From Aureimonas sp. Leaf324 (GTDB taxonomy: Bacteria > Pseudomonadota > Alphaproteobacteria > Rhizobiales > Rhizobiaceae), in contig NZ_LMOH01000023.1 of NCBI RefSeq assembly GCF_001423245.1, forward strand, positions 1,645 to 65,644: a stretch of 64,000 nucleotides of DNA, given 5' to 3'. The notes beneath the pieces were generated by a model that was not told where the DNA came from, searched no databases, and saw only the letters and a list, made by a program, of their open reading frames with translations. The first letter of the stretch is position 1. Each line of letters starts with the position of its first letter. Positions 43,742 to 51,700 of this stretch are shown piece by piece. A program made the translations under genes and the position numbers.

Positions 43742-44541
43742 CCGAGACCCGGCGCCTGGCGCCGGGGCCGGACGCCTCGAATGCGGCGGGGCGGCCTCGA
43801 AGCCGCCTCTCCCTCCTTCTTCTCGGCGCCGCCGGGCTTTTCGTGTTTGTGGCGCTCGTCGGCCTCGGCGTCTGGCAGGTCCAGCGCCTGTCGTGGAAGC
43901 TCGATCTCATCCAGCGCGTGGAAGCCCGCGTCAATGCGCCGCCCGCTGCTCCCCCCTCCCCCGCGCAGTGGGCTCGGTTCGACGGTCCGGGCGAGGAGTA
44001 CCGCCGGGTGCGGCTCGAAGGCTCCTTTCGCAACGACCGCGAGACGTTCGTCCAGGCCCTCACGGAACTCGGATCGGGCTTCTGGGTGATGACGCCCTTC
44101 GTGACGGCGGACGGATCGACGATCCTCATCAACCGCGGCTTCGTGCTGCCCGAGCGCCGCGATCCGTCGACCCGCGCCGCTGGGCAGTTACCGGGCCCCG
44201 TGACCATCACCGGTCTCCTGCGCCTCGACGAGCCGGGCGGCGGCTTCCTGCGATCGAACGATCCCGCCGGGGACCGCTGGTTTTCGCGCGACGTCGCGGC
44301 GATCGCGCAAATGCGCGGGCTCGGGCCCGTCGCGCCCTTCTTCGTCGACCAGTCGGCCGGCGAGACGCCGGGCGGCGTTCCCGTCGGAGGTTTGACTGTC
44401 GTCGCCTTCCGCAACCACCACCTCGTCTATGCGCTGACCTGGTTCGCGCTCGCCGCCATGCTGGCCGGCGCCGGCATCTGGATCGCGCGTGACGAGCGCC
44501 GCCGCCGGGCGGCGTGGCGTATGGCGGAGGCCGGCCGATGA
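43738..44541 (+). CDS. SURF1 family protein
   Basis: 267 residues from a GTG overlapping the cyoD stop (GTGA). Membrane segments at both ends (about 27-46 and 235-252) flank a periplasmic domain with GVWQVQRLSWKLDLI, FVTADGSTILINRGFV and FRNHHLVYALTWFALA, the SURF1 signature. SURF1 proteins help insert haem into terminal oxidases; in this operon the client is probably the bo3 oxidase. Its stop overlaps the kinase start. Confidence 0.93.
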   Translation: MTETRRLAPGPDASNAAGRPRSRLSLLLLGAAGLFVFVALVGLGVWQVQRLSWKLDLIQRVEARVNAPPAAPPSPAQWARFDGPGEEYRRVRLEGSFRNDRETFVQALTELGSGFWVMTPFVTADGSTILINRGFVLPERRDPSTRAAGQLPGPVTITGLLRLDEPGGGFLRSNDPAGDRWFSRDVAAIAQMRGLGPVAPFFVDQSAGETPGGVPVGGLTVVAFRNHHLVYALTWFALAAMLAGAGIWIARDERRRRAAWRMAEAGR

Positions 44542-45896
44542 GCGCGCCCCTCGACGACGCCGCACCGGTCCCGCCTGCGACGCGTCTTGCCGAGATGCGC
44601 ACCCGTCTCCTGCACGGTGTGCCGCTCGAGGACTCGGCCGGGCGCAAGAACCTCCTGCTTCTGATCCAGCTGCGCTGGATCGCGGCGGCCGGGCAGATCG
44701 CCAGCATCGCCTTCGTCACGCTGTTTCTCGGCGTCACCGTCCCCATCGCGCCGATGCTGGGCGTGATCCTCGGGCTCGTCCTTCTCAACCTCGGAAGTCT
44801 CCTGCGCCTTCGCCTGAAGCGCGGGGTGACGAACGTCGAACTCTTCGCCGCGCTCCTCTTCGACGTCGCGGGACTGACCGCGCAGCTCTACCTCAGCGGC
44901 GGCGCCGCCAACCCGTTCACCTCGCTCTACCTCCTGCAGGTGACGCTCGGCGCGGTGCTTCTGAAGCCCTGGTCGTCGATCGCCCTCGTCCTCGTGACGG
45001 TGCTCTGCTTCGCCGGCCTGACGACGAACTACCGCCCGCTCGAATTTGTCGAGCAGGAGGGGCTCGGGCTGATGAGCCTACACATCATCGGCATGCTGAT
45101 CTGCTTCGCTCTGAACGCGGCGCTGCTGGTCGTCTTCGTCACTCGGATCGGCAACAACATCCGCGAGCGCGACGCACGCCTCGCCGATCTCCGCCAGCAC
45201 GCGGCGGAAGAGGACCACATCGTGCGCATGGGCCTTCTGGCGTCGGGCGCGGCACACGAACTCGGCACGCCGCTTTCGACCCTATCGATTATTCTCGGCG
45301 ACTGGCGCAGGATGCCCTCGCTCACCGCCAACCCGGAACTCGTCGACGAGATCGAGGCGATGCAGGCCGAGGTGCGGCGCTGCAAGTCGATCGTCACCCA
45401 TATCCTGATGTCGGCCGGCGAGGCGCGCGGCCTTGAGGCGGGCATGACGACGATGCACCAGTTCCTCGACGGGCTGGCGGCCGACTGGCGCGCGACGCGA
45501 CCGGGCGCCAACCTGCGCTACGAGAACAGCTTCGACCGGAACATGCCGATCGTATCGGAGTCGACGCTGCGGCAGGTCGTCTTCAACGTCCTCGACAACG
45601 CCTACGAAGTCTCGCCGGACCGCATTCTGTTCCACGCCGCCCGCGTCGGCGACCAGCTTCGGTTACGTGTGGAAGATCGCGGCCCCGGCTTCGACTCGGC
45701 GATCCTCGCCTCGCTCGGCAAGCCCTATCAGTCCACCAAAGGGCGCCTCGGCGGCGGGCTCGGCCTGTTCCTCGTCTTCAACGTCCTTCGCAAGCTCGGC
45801 GGCAACGTTCATGCCGAAAACCTGGCGAACGGCGGGGCGTTGGTCGAACTGACCCTGCCGCTCGACGCCCTGTCGATCGAGGAGGACGCGACATGA
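44538..45896 (+). CDS. regB: Redox-sensing histidine kinase, RegB/PrrB/ActS family
   Basis: 452 residues from the ATG overlapping the SURF1 stop. Six membrane segments (about 40-200) include GGAANPF (121-127), the quinone-sensing loop motif of RegB. The H-box is GAAHELGTPLSTLS with His240; RRCKSIV carries Cys282, at the place of the redox-active cysteine of RegB. N, G1 and G2 boxes follow (NVLDNAYEV, DRGPGF, GGGLGLFL). It should phosphorylate the adjacent RegA-type regulator according to quinone state and oxygen. In rhizobia the pair is called ActS/ActR. Confidence 0.93.
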   Translation: MSAPLDDAAPVPPATRLAEMRTRLLHGVPLEDSAGRKNLLLLIQLRWIAAAGQIASIAFVTLFLGVTVPIAPMLGVILGLVLLNLGSLLRLRLKRGVTNVELFAALLFDVAGLTAQLYLSGGAANPFTSLYLLQVTLGAVLLKPWSSIALVLVTVLCFAGLTTNYRPLEFVEQEGLGLMSLHIIGMLICFALNAALLVVFVTRIGNNIRERDARLADLRQHAAEEDHIVRMGLLASGAAHELGTPLSTLSIILGDWRRMPSLTANPELVDEIEAMQAEVRRCKSIVTHILMSAGEARGLEAGMTTMHQFLDGLAADWRATRPGANLRYENSFDRNMPIVSESTLRQVVFNVLDNAYEVSPDRILFHAARVGDQLRLRVEDRGPGFDSAILASLGKPYQSTKGRLGGGLGLFLVFNVLRKLGGNVHAENLANGGALVELTLPLDALSIEEDAT

Positions 45897-46423
45897 GCGA
45901 ACGCCTGCTGGTGGTGGTCGATGACGATGAGGCCTTCGCCAAGACGCTGAAGCGATCGTTCGAGCGGCGCGAATACGAGGTCGTGGTGGCGCCCGATGCC
46001 GAGGCGCTGCGGGCGCTCCTGATGGAGCGTACGCCCGGCTTTGCGGTCGTCGACCTGAAGCTTGCCGGAAGCTCCGGCCTCGCCTGCGTCGAGATGCTGC
46101 ACGAGCACGACCCCGACATCCTGATCGTCGTCCTGACGGGCTTTGCCAGCATCGCGACGGCGGTCGAGGCGATCAAGCTCGGCGCCAGCCACTATCTCGC
46201 CAAACCCGCCAACACCGACGACATCGAGGCCGCCTTCGGGCGCGGCGCCGGCGATGCGAACGTACCGCTGACCAACCGCCCGACCTCGATCAAGACGCTC
46301 GAATGGGAGCGCATCCACGAAGTTCTCGTGGAAACGGACTTCAACATATCCGAAGCCGCGCGGCGCCTCGGCATGCACCGCCGCACGCTGGCGCGAAAGC
46401 TCGAGAAGCGCCCGATCAAGTGA
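45893..46423 (+). CDS. regA: Response regulator, RegA/PrrA/ActR family
   Basis: 176 residues overlapping regB by 4 bases. Receiver domain (about 1-120) with acidic pair VVDDDEAF, phosphoacceptor Asp54 in FAVVDLKLAG, Thr in VLTGFAS and Lys in YLAKPAN. A Fis-type helix-turn-helix closes the protein (AARRLGMHRRTLARKL, about 155-170). RegA proteins switch genes for respiration, carbon and nitrogen fixation with oxygen; here it is co-transcribed with the quinol oxidase it could control. Confidence 0.95.
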   Translation: MSERLLVVVDDDEAFAKTLKRSFERREYEVVVAPDAEALRALLMERTPGFAVVDLKLAGSSGLACVEMLHEHDPDILIVVLTGFASIATAVEAIKLGASHYLAKPANTDDIEAAFGRGAGDANVPLTNRPTSIKTLEWERIHEVLVETDFNISEAARRLGMHRRTLARKLEKRPIK

Positions 46424-46491
46424 CGGCACGGCGCGTCCGCGGTATGGAGCCGGGCGCCCACCGCGGCGCGACGCAACCGGGATGGCCAACG

Positions 46492-47193
46492 ATGACCGAG
46501 ACGACCGCCTCGACCTCGACACAGATCGAGGCGCTTCTCTTCGACCTCGACGACACGCTGGCGCACACCGATCCCCTACATCTCGTGGCGATGCGCGCGC
46601 TTCTGGAGGACGAGGGGTTGGCGATCGACGAGGAGACTTTTGTCACCCGCGTCTCCGGCCAGCCGAACGATGCGGTCGGCCGCTACCTCTTCCCCGACCG
46701 GACGGCCGAAGAGCACCGCGACTTCATCGACCGCAAGGAAGCGCGCTTTCGAGCCATGGCGGGCGACTTGACACCGCTGGCGGGCGTCGTTGCGTTCATC
46801 GACCGGGCGCGCGTCGATGGATTGCGCATCGCGCTCGTCACCAACGCGTCTCGCAAGAACGTCGCCTTCATGCTGGAGACGCTCGGGATCGCCGACCGGT
46901 TCGAGATCAGGATCTATGGCGACGAACTGGAGCGCGGCAAACCCGACCCTCTGCCCTACCGGCTTGCGCTGGAGGCGTTCGGATTAGGGCCGAGCCAGGC
47001 GATCGCCTTCGAGGATTCGCTGCCGGGTCTCGCCGCGGCCAAGGGGGCCGGTCTCGTCTGCGTCGGGATCGCGACCAGCCGATCGGTCGAGGACCTCACC
47101 GCCGCCGGGGCGGACTTCGCGGTCGCCGACTTCACCGACGCGTCGGTCGTCGCCCTCCATGACCGGCAGAACTGGAACCGTGCCGCGGTCTAA
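46492..47193 (+). CDS. HAD-family hydrolase (phosphoglycolate phosphatase-like)
   Basis: 233 residues from the ATG at 46492; an ATG at 46444 is an alternative. HAD motifs: LLFDLDDTLAHTD (I, about 17-24), VTNASRKN (II, Thr/Asn), KPDPLPYRLAL (III) and FEDSLPGLAAAKGAG (IV). A helical cap between motifs I and II fits beta-phosphoglucomutase- or phosphoglycolate phosphatase-like enzymes. The substrate is not evident. 68 bases after regA, same direction. Confidence 0.9.
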   Translation: MTETTASTSTQIEALLFDLDDTLAHTDPLHLVAMRALLEDEGLAIDEETFVTRVSGQPNDAVGRYLFPDRTAEEHRDFIDRKEARFRAMAGDLTPLAGVVAFIDRARVDGLRIALVTNASRKNVAFMLETLGIADRFEIRIYGDELERGKPDPLPYRLALEAFGLGPSQAIAFEDSLPGLAAAKGAGLVCVGIATSRSVEDLTAAGADFAVADFTDASVVALHDRQNWNRAAV

Positions 47194-47371
47194 GACCGTC
47201 CGGAACGTCACCTGCGGAGGATGGTCGAGGGATTTTCGTCGCCCATGCGGCGCCGAACGCAGCCGATGCCGGCGGCGTCAGTGAGGATCGGCAACGAAAG
47301 GGGGAGCGGAAAGCGCCGTCGAGCCGACCCGGCGGACGTTTCGAACGTTTCGGACGGGCTCTGCGACAGGA

Positions 47372-47402
47372 CGCGCGCCGCCGGGGAGATCGGCGGCGCG
47401 CG
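47372..47402. repeat. Hairpin between convergent genes
   Basis: A perfect 12-bp inverted repeat, arms 47372-47383 (CGCGCGCCGCCG) and 47391-47402, 7-base loop, in the 219-base gap between the HAD gene and the aldolase gene. No U-tract on either side, so it is only a possible bidirectional terminator. Confidence 0.35.
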
Positions 47403-47412
47403 AAGGCGAACG

Positions 47413-48465
47413 TCAGGCGGCGCGAAGCGTCGCGGCCGGCTTGAGGTTCGCCTCGGTGACGGTGCGGTCGTCCTCGAGCGAGCGGGCCGCCTGAAGGCCG
47501 CCCTTCTGGAGTTCACCGTGATAGGCGCGCACGGCCTCGTCCGGCGTCAGCGCACCGTCGGCGACCTGACGCATCATCGACACCATCGCCAGCGGATCTT
47601 CGGCGAGATTGATCTTGCGGCCGAACAGGGCGACGCGCGCGCCGTACTTCTCGGCCTGCGCGACGAGTTCGAACGTATCGCGCGCGGTGCCGGCACCGCC
47701 GCCGAGCACGCCGACGACCAGCGTCGAATCGAAGCTCGCGAGTTCCTCGAGCGCCTTCGGACCGTTGTAGACGATCTTCAGGAACTCCGGTCGGTCGGCC
47801 TTCGAGACGCCCGCCAGAGACCGCAGGATGCAGTCGTTCATGTATTCGCCGAGCGCGTCGCGATCGAGGTCGAGCGGCACGTTCGGGTTGAAGACCTCAT
47901 AGAAGTACTTGAACTCGTTGGCCGCGGCCTCGCGCCGGAACTCGGCGAACGCCTCCAGCGACTCGATGTCGGCGGCGAGATCGTTGTTGAAGGTCACCGA
48001 GTAGAGCCCAAGATCGGTGCCCTTCACCGGCGCGCCCGGCTGCGGGAACGCCGAACCGTAGCGCACGCGCGACAGTTCGGCCGTGCGGAACGGCAGCGAC
48101 GGGGCCTGCGTGTAGCGCTGGTGGCGCATGCCGCCCCAGCAATCAGTCGTCTCGTTCGCGCGGATCGCGGGCTTCACGGCACTGCCGTCGAACGCCCCCC
48201 GCTCATGCAGTTCGTCGAGGTTGGAGACCGACACCAGCATGATGTCGACGACATCCTGGCGGACGATCGCCTCGATCGCATCGAGAAATTCCTGGCGCGT
48301 GCGGCGGCGACCCTGCGTTCCGTCCGGATTGCGCAGGAAGCCGGTGCCGCCGACACCCGATCCCATGTCGCTGTCCTTGGCGTCGGCGATGATGAAATCC
48401 GACCGGCTGTAGCGCCCGGCGCGAATGTTCTGAAGCTTCTGGTCCAACCGGAGCACGGCGGTCAT
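47413..48465 (-). CDS. Class I aldolase-like protein, DhnA/LsrF type
   Basis: 350 residues from the ATG at 48465; an ATG at 48546 adds 27 residues and cannot be ruled out. It resembles TIM-barrel class I aldolases of the DhnA/FbaB/LsrF group. Lys230 in FLKIVYNG is at the Schiff-base position, and VLGGGAGTARDTF (about 253-265) with ALFGRKI (about 279) looks like the phosphate-binding end, so a phosphorylated substrate is likely. The first strand reads DFIIADAKDSDMG. It diverges from the ADP-dependent kinase-like gene; together they could phosphorylate and split a sugar. The exact reaction is not known. Confidence 0.7.
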   Translation of the reverse strand: MTAVLRLDQKLQNIRAGRYSRSDFIIADAKDSDMGSGVGGTGFLRNPDGTQGRRRTRQEFLDAIEAIVRQDVVDIMLVSVSNLDELHERGAFDGSAVKPAIRANETTDCWGGMRHQRYTQAPSLPFRTAELSRVRYGSAFPQPGAPVKGTDLGLYSVTFNNDLAADIESLEAFAEFRREAAANEFKYFYEVFNPNVPLDLDRDALGEYMNDCILRSLAGVSKADRPEFLKIVYNGPKALEELASFDSTLVVGVLGGGAGTARDTFELVAQAEKYGARVALFGRKINLAEDPLAMVSMMRQVADGALTPDEAVRAYHGELQKGGLQAARSLEDDRTVTEANLKPAATLRAA

Positions 48466-48772
48466 CCTCGGATCGTTGATGGAATGCGCGCCCGGTTCCC
48501 GGACCGAGCGAGCGACACAGCCAGGTATAACTCCAAACTGTTTCATCGGAAATCTTTTTCTTCCAAACGCTCCCTGCCATAGACGACGTCGGCACTCACG
48601 GTCTCGGCATTAGCATACCCGGCCTCTCCGCGACGTCTTCAATCCCGATCGGTACGTCGCGCGCTCGCAACCGCAGCACGGGATGCTGCACGACAATGAC
48701 GTTTTATGGTTGACCCAGCCTCGGTTCCGCATGTTCCTGACGCGAATTGACGTGATCTCGCGGAGGAAGCTC
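48466..48772. promoter_or_regulatory. Divergent promoter region aldolase / ADP-dependent kinase
   Basis: 307 bases. Towards the aldolase gene, TTGAAG and TATGCT 19 bases apart (minus strand, about 48642 to 48612) form a loose promoter. Towards the kinase gene, TTGACC at 48709 is a possible -35 without a good -10. No palindrome like the one at 52765 was found. The 81 bases next to 48465 could be coding if the aldolase starts at 48546. Confidence 0.35.
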
Positions 48773-50026
48773 ATGGACGACGGCGAAGCGCACTGGCACG
48801 CGGCCTATGACGGTCTGGTGCGCCGCCTGCCGGCCATGGCGCGCAGCGCCCCGCTGACGCTCTGCGGCATGAGCGCCTGCGTCGATGCCCGGATCGATCT
48901 GTCTGATGCGGCGGCCCTCTGGACCGCCGACGATCCGGGAGCCGCCGCCTTCGCTTCCATGCTGAAGGATCGCGTTGCGCGCGGCGTCGGCGGCGAGGTG
49001 CGCGTCGAGTGGACCGCCGGACCGGCATGGCTCGCCGACCACGTGCCGGCCCGCTACGCTCTCGGCGGCGTCGGCCCGCAGGCCGGATGGGTGCTGACGA
49101 CGCTCGGCGCCCCCGCGATCGTCAACCTGTCGGACCGCAGCGCCCACATGCTCGCGCGCCTGCCCGGGAACCTGCTGCTGGCCGAGGGCGAGCGCACGGT
49201 GCGGGCGCGGTCCGTCCAGCCGCGCGGCGCCCGGCGGCCCGACATCTACATCTTCGAATACACGGCGGGGCGCGCCGTCGGCGACTGCGTGCCCAACCGC
49301 TCGTCGCGCATCATCGTGCGCTTCGGCGATCCGGGCCTTGAGAAGGACGCGGCCTTCGAGGGCCTGACGCCGCATCTGGCACCGGAGGCCGGAACCGGCC
49401 TCGTCGCGGGCTTCAACTGCGTGCCACCGGCCGAACTCGACGACGAACTCGCCCGCGTGTTTTCGCTGACACGGCGCTGGCTCGACGCGGGTCTCTCCAC
49501 CGTGCATCTCGAGATGAGCACCTTTGAGGACGCCGCCTTGCGCGATCGCGTGTTGGACGGCGCGCGGGGTGCCGTGACCTCGCTCGGCATGAGCCACTCG
49601 GAAATGCGCGACCTCGCGCCTGGCGTCGCCGACGCCGACCTGGCTGAGACCATGCGGGCGCTCGGTGAGCGCCTGGACCTGGACCGTGTCTGCGTCCACG
49701 CCGATCATTGGGCGCTGACCGTCACGCGGCGCGACGCCGATGTCGAGCGCGAGGCGCTGATGGCCGGTTGCCTCGTCGCGAGCACGCGGTCGATGGCCGG
49801 ACAGCCCGCCGTGCCCATGAGCGTCGCGGACGGCGCCACGTTCCATCGCCCACCCGTCGACGACGGGGCGCTCGGCGACGGGTGGACCTTGGTCGCCGCG
49901 CCGAGCCCCTATCATGCCGCGCCCGCGACGACCCTCGGGCTCGGCGACACGTTCACCGCCGGTTGCCTCCTCGTTCTCGGCTCGGCCGGCAGCGCCGGGC
50001 GCCAGCGGATCCGCCAACGCGCCTGA
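48773..50026 (+). CDS. ADP-dependent glucokinase/phosphofructokinase family protein
   Basis: 417 residues from the ATG at 48773, with GCGGAGGA 7 bases upstream; open frame and weaker starts extend upstream. The layout matches the ADP-dependent sugar kinase family (ribokinase-like fold): YALGGVGPQAGWVLTTLG at the sugar-binding end, HLEMSTFED (His245, Glu247), SLGMSHSEM (usual NxxE replaced by SHSE, 272-277), VCVHADHW (His309), and TLGLGDTFTAG with catalytic Asp392. These kinases phosphorylate glucose or fructose-6-phosphate with ADP and are known mainly from archaea and animals. It leads an operon with the SDR. Substrate and donor are unproven. Confidence 0.82.
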   Translation: MDDGEAHWHAAYDGLVRRLPAMARSAPLTLCGMSACVDARIDLSDAAALWTADDPGAAAFASMLKDRVARGVGGEVRVEWTAGPAWLADHVPARYALGGVGPQAGWVLTTLGAPAIVNLSDRSAHMLARLPGNLLLAEGERTVRARSVQPRGARRPDIYIFEYTAGRAVGDCVPNRSSRIIVRFGDPGLEKDAAFEGLTPHLAPEAGTGLVAGFNCVPPAELDDELARVFSLTRRWLDAGLSTVHLEMSTFEDAALRDRVLDGARGAVTSLGMSHSEMRDLAPGVADADLAETMRALGERLDLDRVCVHADHWALTVTRRDADVEREALMAGCLVASTRSMAGQPAVPMSVADGATFHRPPVDDGALGDGWTLVAAPSPYHAAPATTLGLGDTFTAGCLLVLGSAGSAGRQRIRQRA

Positions 50027-50049
50027 CCGCGCGACATCAGGACAGTACC

Positions 50050-50823
50050 ATGTACCGCGAAAAATCCGACCTCTCCGGCCGCGCCGCCTTCATCACCGGC
50101 GGCGGGCGCGGCATCGGCCTGTGCACCGCCGAGGCGCTTCTGGAACACGGCGCCCGCGTCGTCATCTCCGACCGGGACCCGGCGGTGCTGGAGGCGGGGC
50201 GCGCGGACCTCGCGGAGAAGGGCTGGGAGGTCGATGTCGTCACGCTCGACGTGACCGATTCCAAGGCCGTCGCCCGCGCCGCGGCAGAGGCCAACGAACG
50301 GCACGGCGGCATCGACATCCTCATCGCCAACGCCGGCATCGCCTGGCCGGACACGCCGGGCGAAAGCATGACCGACGAGGTCTGGCACAAGGTCGTCGAT
50401 GTCGACCTCAACGGCTGCTACTGGTCGTGCCGCGAGTTCGGCCGCGCCATGCTGGAGCGCGGGCGGGGTTCGATCGTCACGGTCGGCTCGATGTCGGGCC
50501 TCATCTCCAACAAGCCGCAGCGGCAGGTGCATTATAACGCCGCGAAGGCCGGCGTGCACCATATGACGCGCTCGCTCGCGGGCGAATGGGCGCCGCGCGG
50601 CGTTCGCGTCAATTCGGTGGCGCCGACCTATGTCGATACCGCCATGTCGCGCGGCGGCTTCACCGACGACGCGCTGATGCCGACCTGGATGGCGTCGACC
50701 CCGATGAACCGCCCGGCCCGGGCCGACGAGATCGCCTCCGCGATCCTGTTCCTCGCCACGGACGCGTCGAGCGCGATGACGGGATCGATCGTGACGGTGG
50801 ATTGCGGCTATACCATTTGGTAA
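50050..50823 (+). CDS. SDR dehydrogenase, galactitol/polyol dehydrogenase-like
   Basis: 257 residues from the ATG at 50050, 23 bases after the kinase. SDR features: TGGGRGIG cofactor site, ISDRD after strand 2 (Asp suggests NAD), NAG, and Ser/Tyr/Lys in VGSMSG and YNAAK. The segment after NKPQ and the ending VDCGYTIW are close to galactitol dehydrogenase of Rhodobacter sphaeroides, which oxidises galactitol to L-tagatose. So a polyol-to-ketose step is likely; the actual polyol is not certain. Confidence 0.85.
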   Translation: MYREKSDLSGRAAFITGGGRGIGLCTAEALLEHGARVVISDRDPAVLEAGRADLAEKGWEVDVVTLDVTDSKAVARAAAEANERHGGIDILIANAGIAWPDTPGESMTDEVWHKVVDVDLNGCYWSCREFGRAMLERGRGSIVTVGSMSGLISNKPQRQVHYNAAKAGVHHMTRSLAGEWAPRGVRVNSVAPTYVDTAMSRGGFTDDALMPTWMASTPMNRPARADEIASAILFLATDASSAMTGSIVTVDCGYTIW

Positions 50824-50887
50824 CCACAATCCACCTCGCACTGCAGCACGGCGGGGGCGCATCGCGAAGACCCTCATAGGATCCCCC

Positions 50888-51697
50888 ATGGACGCCCCCA
50901 CCAAACGCGTCGAGATCATTCCCGCCAAGCGGCGCGCGATGATCCTCGACTACCTGAAGGTCAACGGGACGGCCTCGATCGGCGAACTCACCGAGGCGAT
51001 CGGTGGCTCGCAGTCCACGATCCGCCGCGACCTCGAACAGCTGACCGAGGGCGGCTATCTCGAACGCACGCATGGCGGGGCGCTGCTCGTCCCGCCCTTG
51101 CGCGCTACGTTTGAGCGCGAGCCGGCGCTGAACGCCCACTACCAGCACCGGCAGAAGGCGGCGATCGGCCAGGAGGCGGCGACGCGCCTCAAGGGCGGCG
51201 AGAGCGTGATCTTCGATTCCAGCTCCACCGTGATCGAGGTGGTGCGGGCGACGGCCCTCCGCCGCTTGCCCCTCACCGTCGTCACCAACAACATCGAGAT
51301 CGCGCGGATCGGCTCCAGCGTGCCGGAATGGCGGGTGATCGTTACCGGCGGCACGCTGCGGCCCGGCGGAGACCTTCTGACCGGCCAGCCGGGCGAGCCG
51401 TTCTTCGAGACGATCCATGCCGACGTCTGCTTTACCGGTGCCTATGCCGTGACCGGGCAGATCCTCACCGACGCCTCGATGGAGATCGCCTCGATCAAGC
51501 GGGCGATGATCCGCTCGGCGCGGCGCACGATCCTGCTCGTCGACAGCACCAAGTTCCAGGCGCCCGCCTTCTGCACCTTCGCCCAGCTGTCGCAGATCTC
51601 GGAGGTCATCACCGACCAAGGCGTCGACGCCGACATCGCCTCCAGCCTGCGCGCCAGCGGCACGGAGCTCACCGTCGTCCCCCTGACGGGCGACTGA
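50888..51697 (+). CDS. DeoR/GlpR-family transcriptional regulator
   Basis: 269 residues. N-terminal DeoR helix-turn-helix (about 15-70) with ASIGELTEAIGGSQSTIRRD and LERTHGGALL, then the sugar-phosphate sensing domain with SVIFDSSSTVIEV, VTNN, GGTLRPGG and LLVDSTKF. Such repressors respond to phosphorylated sugars. It follows the SDR by 64 bases and probably regulates the kinase-SDR operon; its operator was not identified. Confidence 0.92.
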   Translation: MDAPTKRVEIIPAKRRAMILDYLKVNGTASIGELTEAIGGSQSTIRRDLEQLTEGGYLERTHGGALLVPPLRATFEREPALNAHYQHRQKAAIGQEAATRLKGGESVIFDSSSTVIEVVRATALRRLPLTVVTNNIEIARIGSSVPEWRVIVTGGTLRPGGDLLTGQPGEPFFETIHADVCFTGAYAVTGQILTDASMEIASIKRAMIRSARRTILLVDSTKFQAPAFCTFAQLSQISEVITDQGVDADIASSLRASGTELTVVPLTGD

Positions 51698-51700
51698 CCG

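Noticed and set aside
47372-47402. Hairpin between the HAD and aldolase genes as a standard terminator
   Set aside because: The stem is perfect but neither side has a U-tract, so it is listed only as a repeat.
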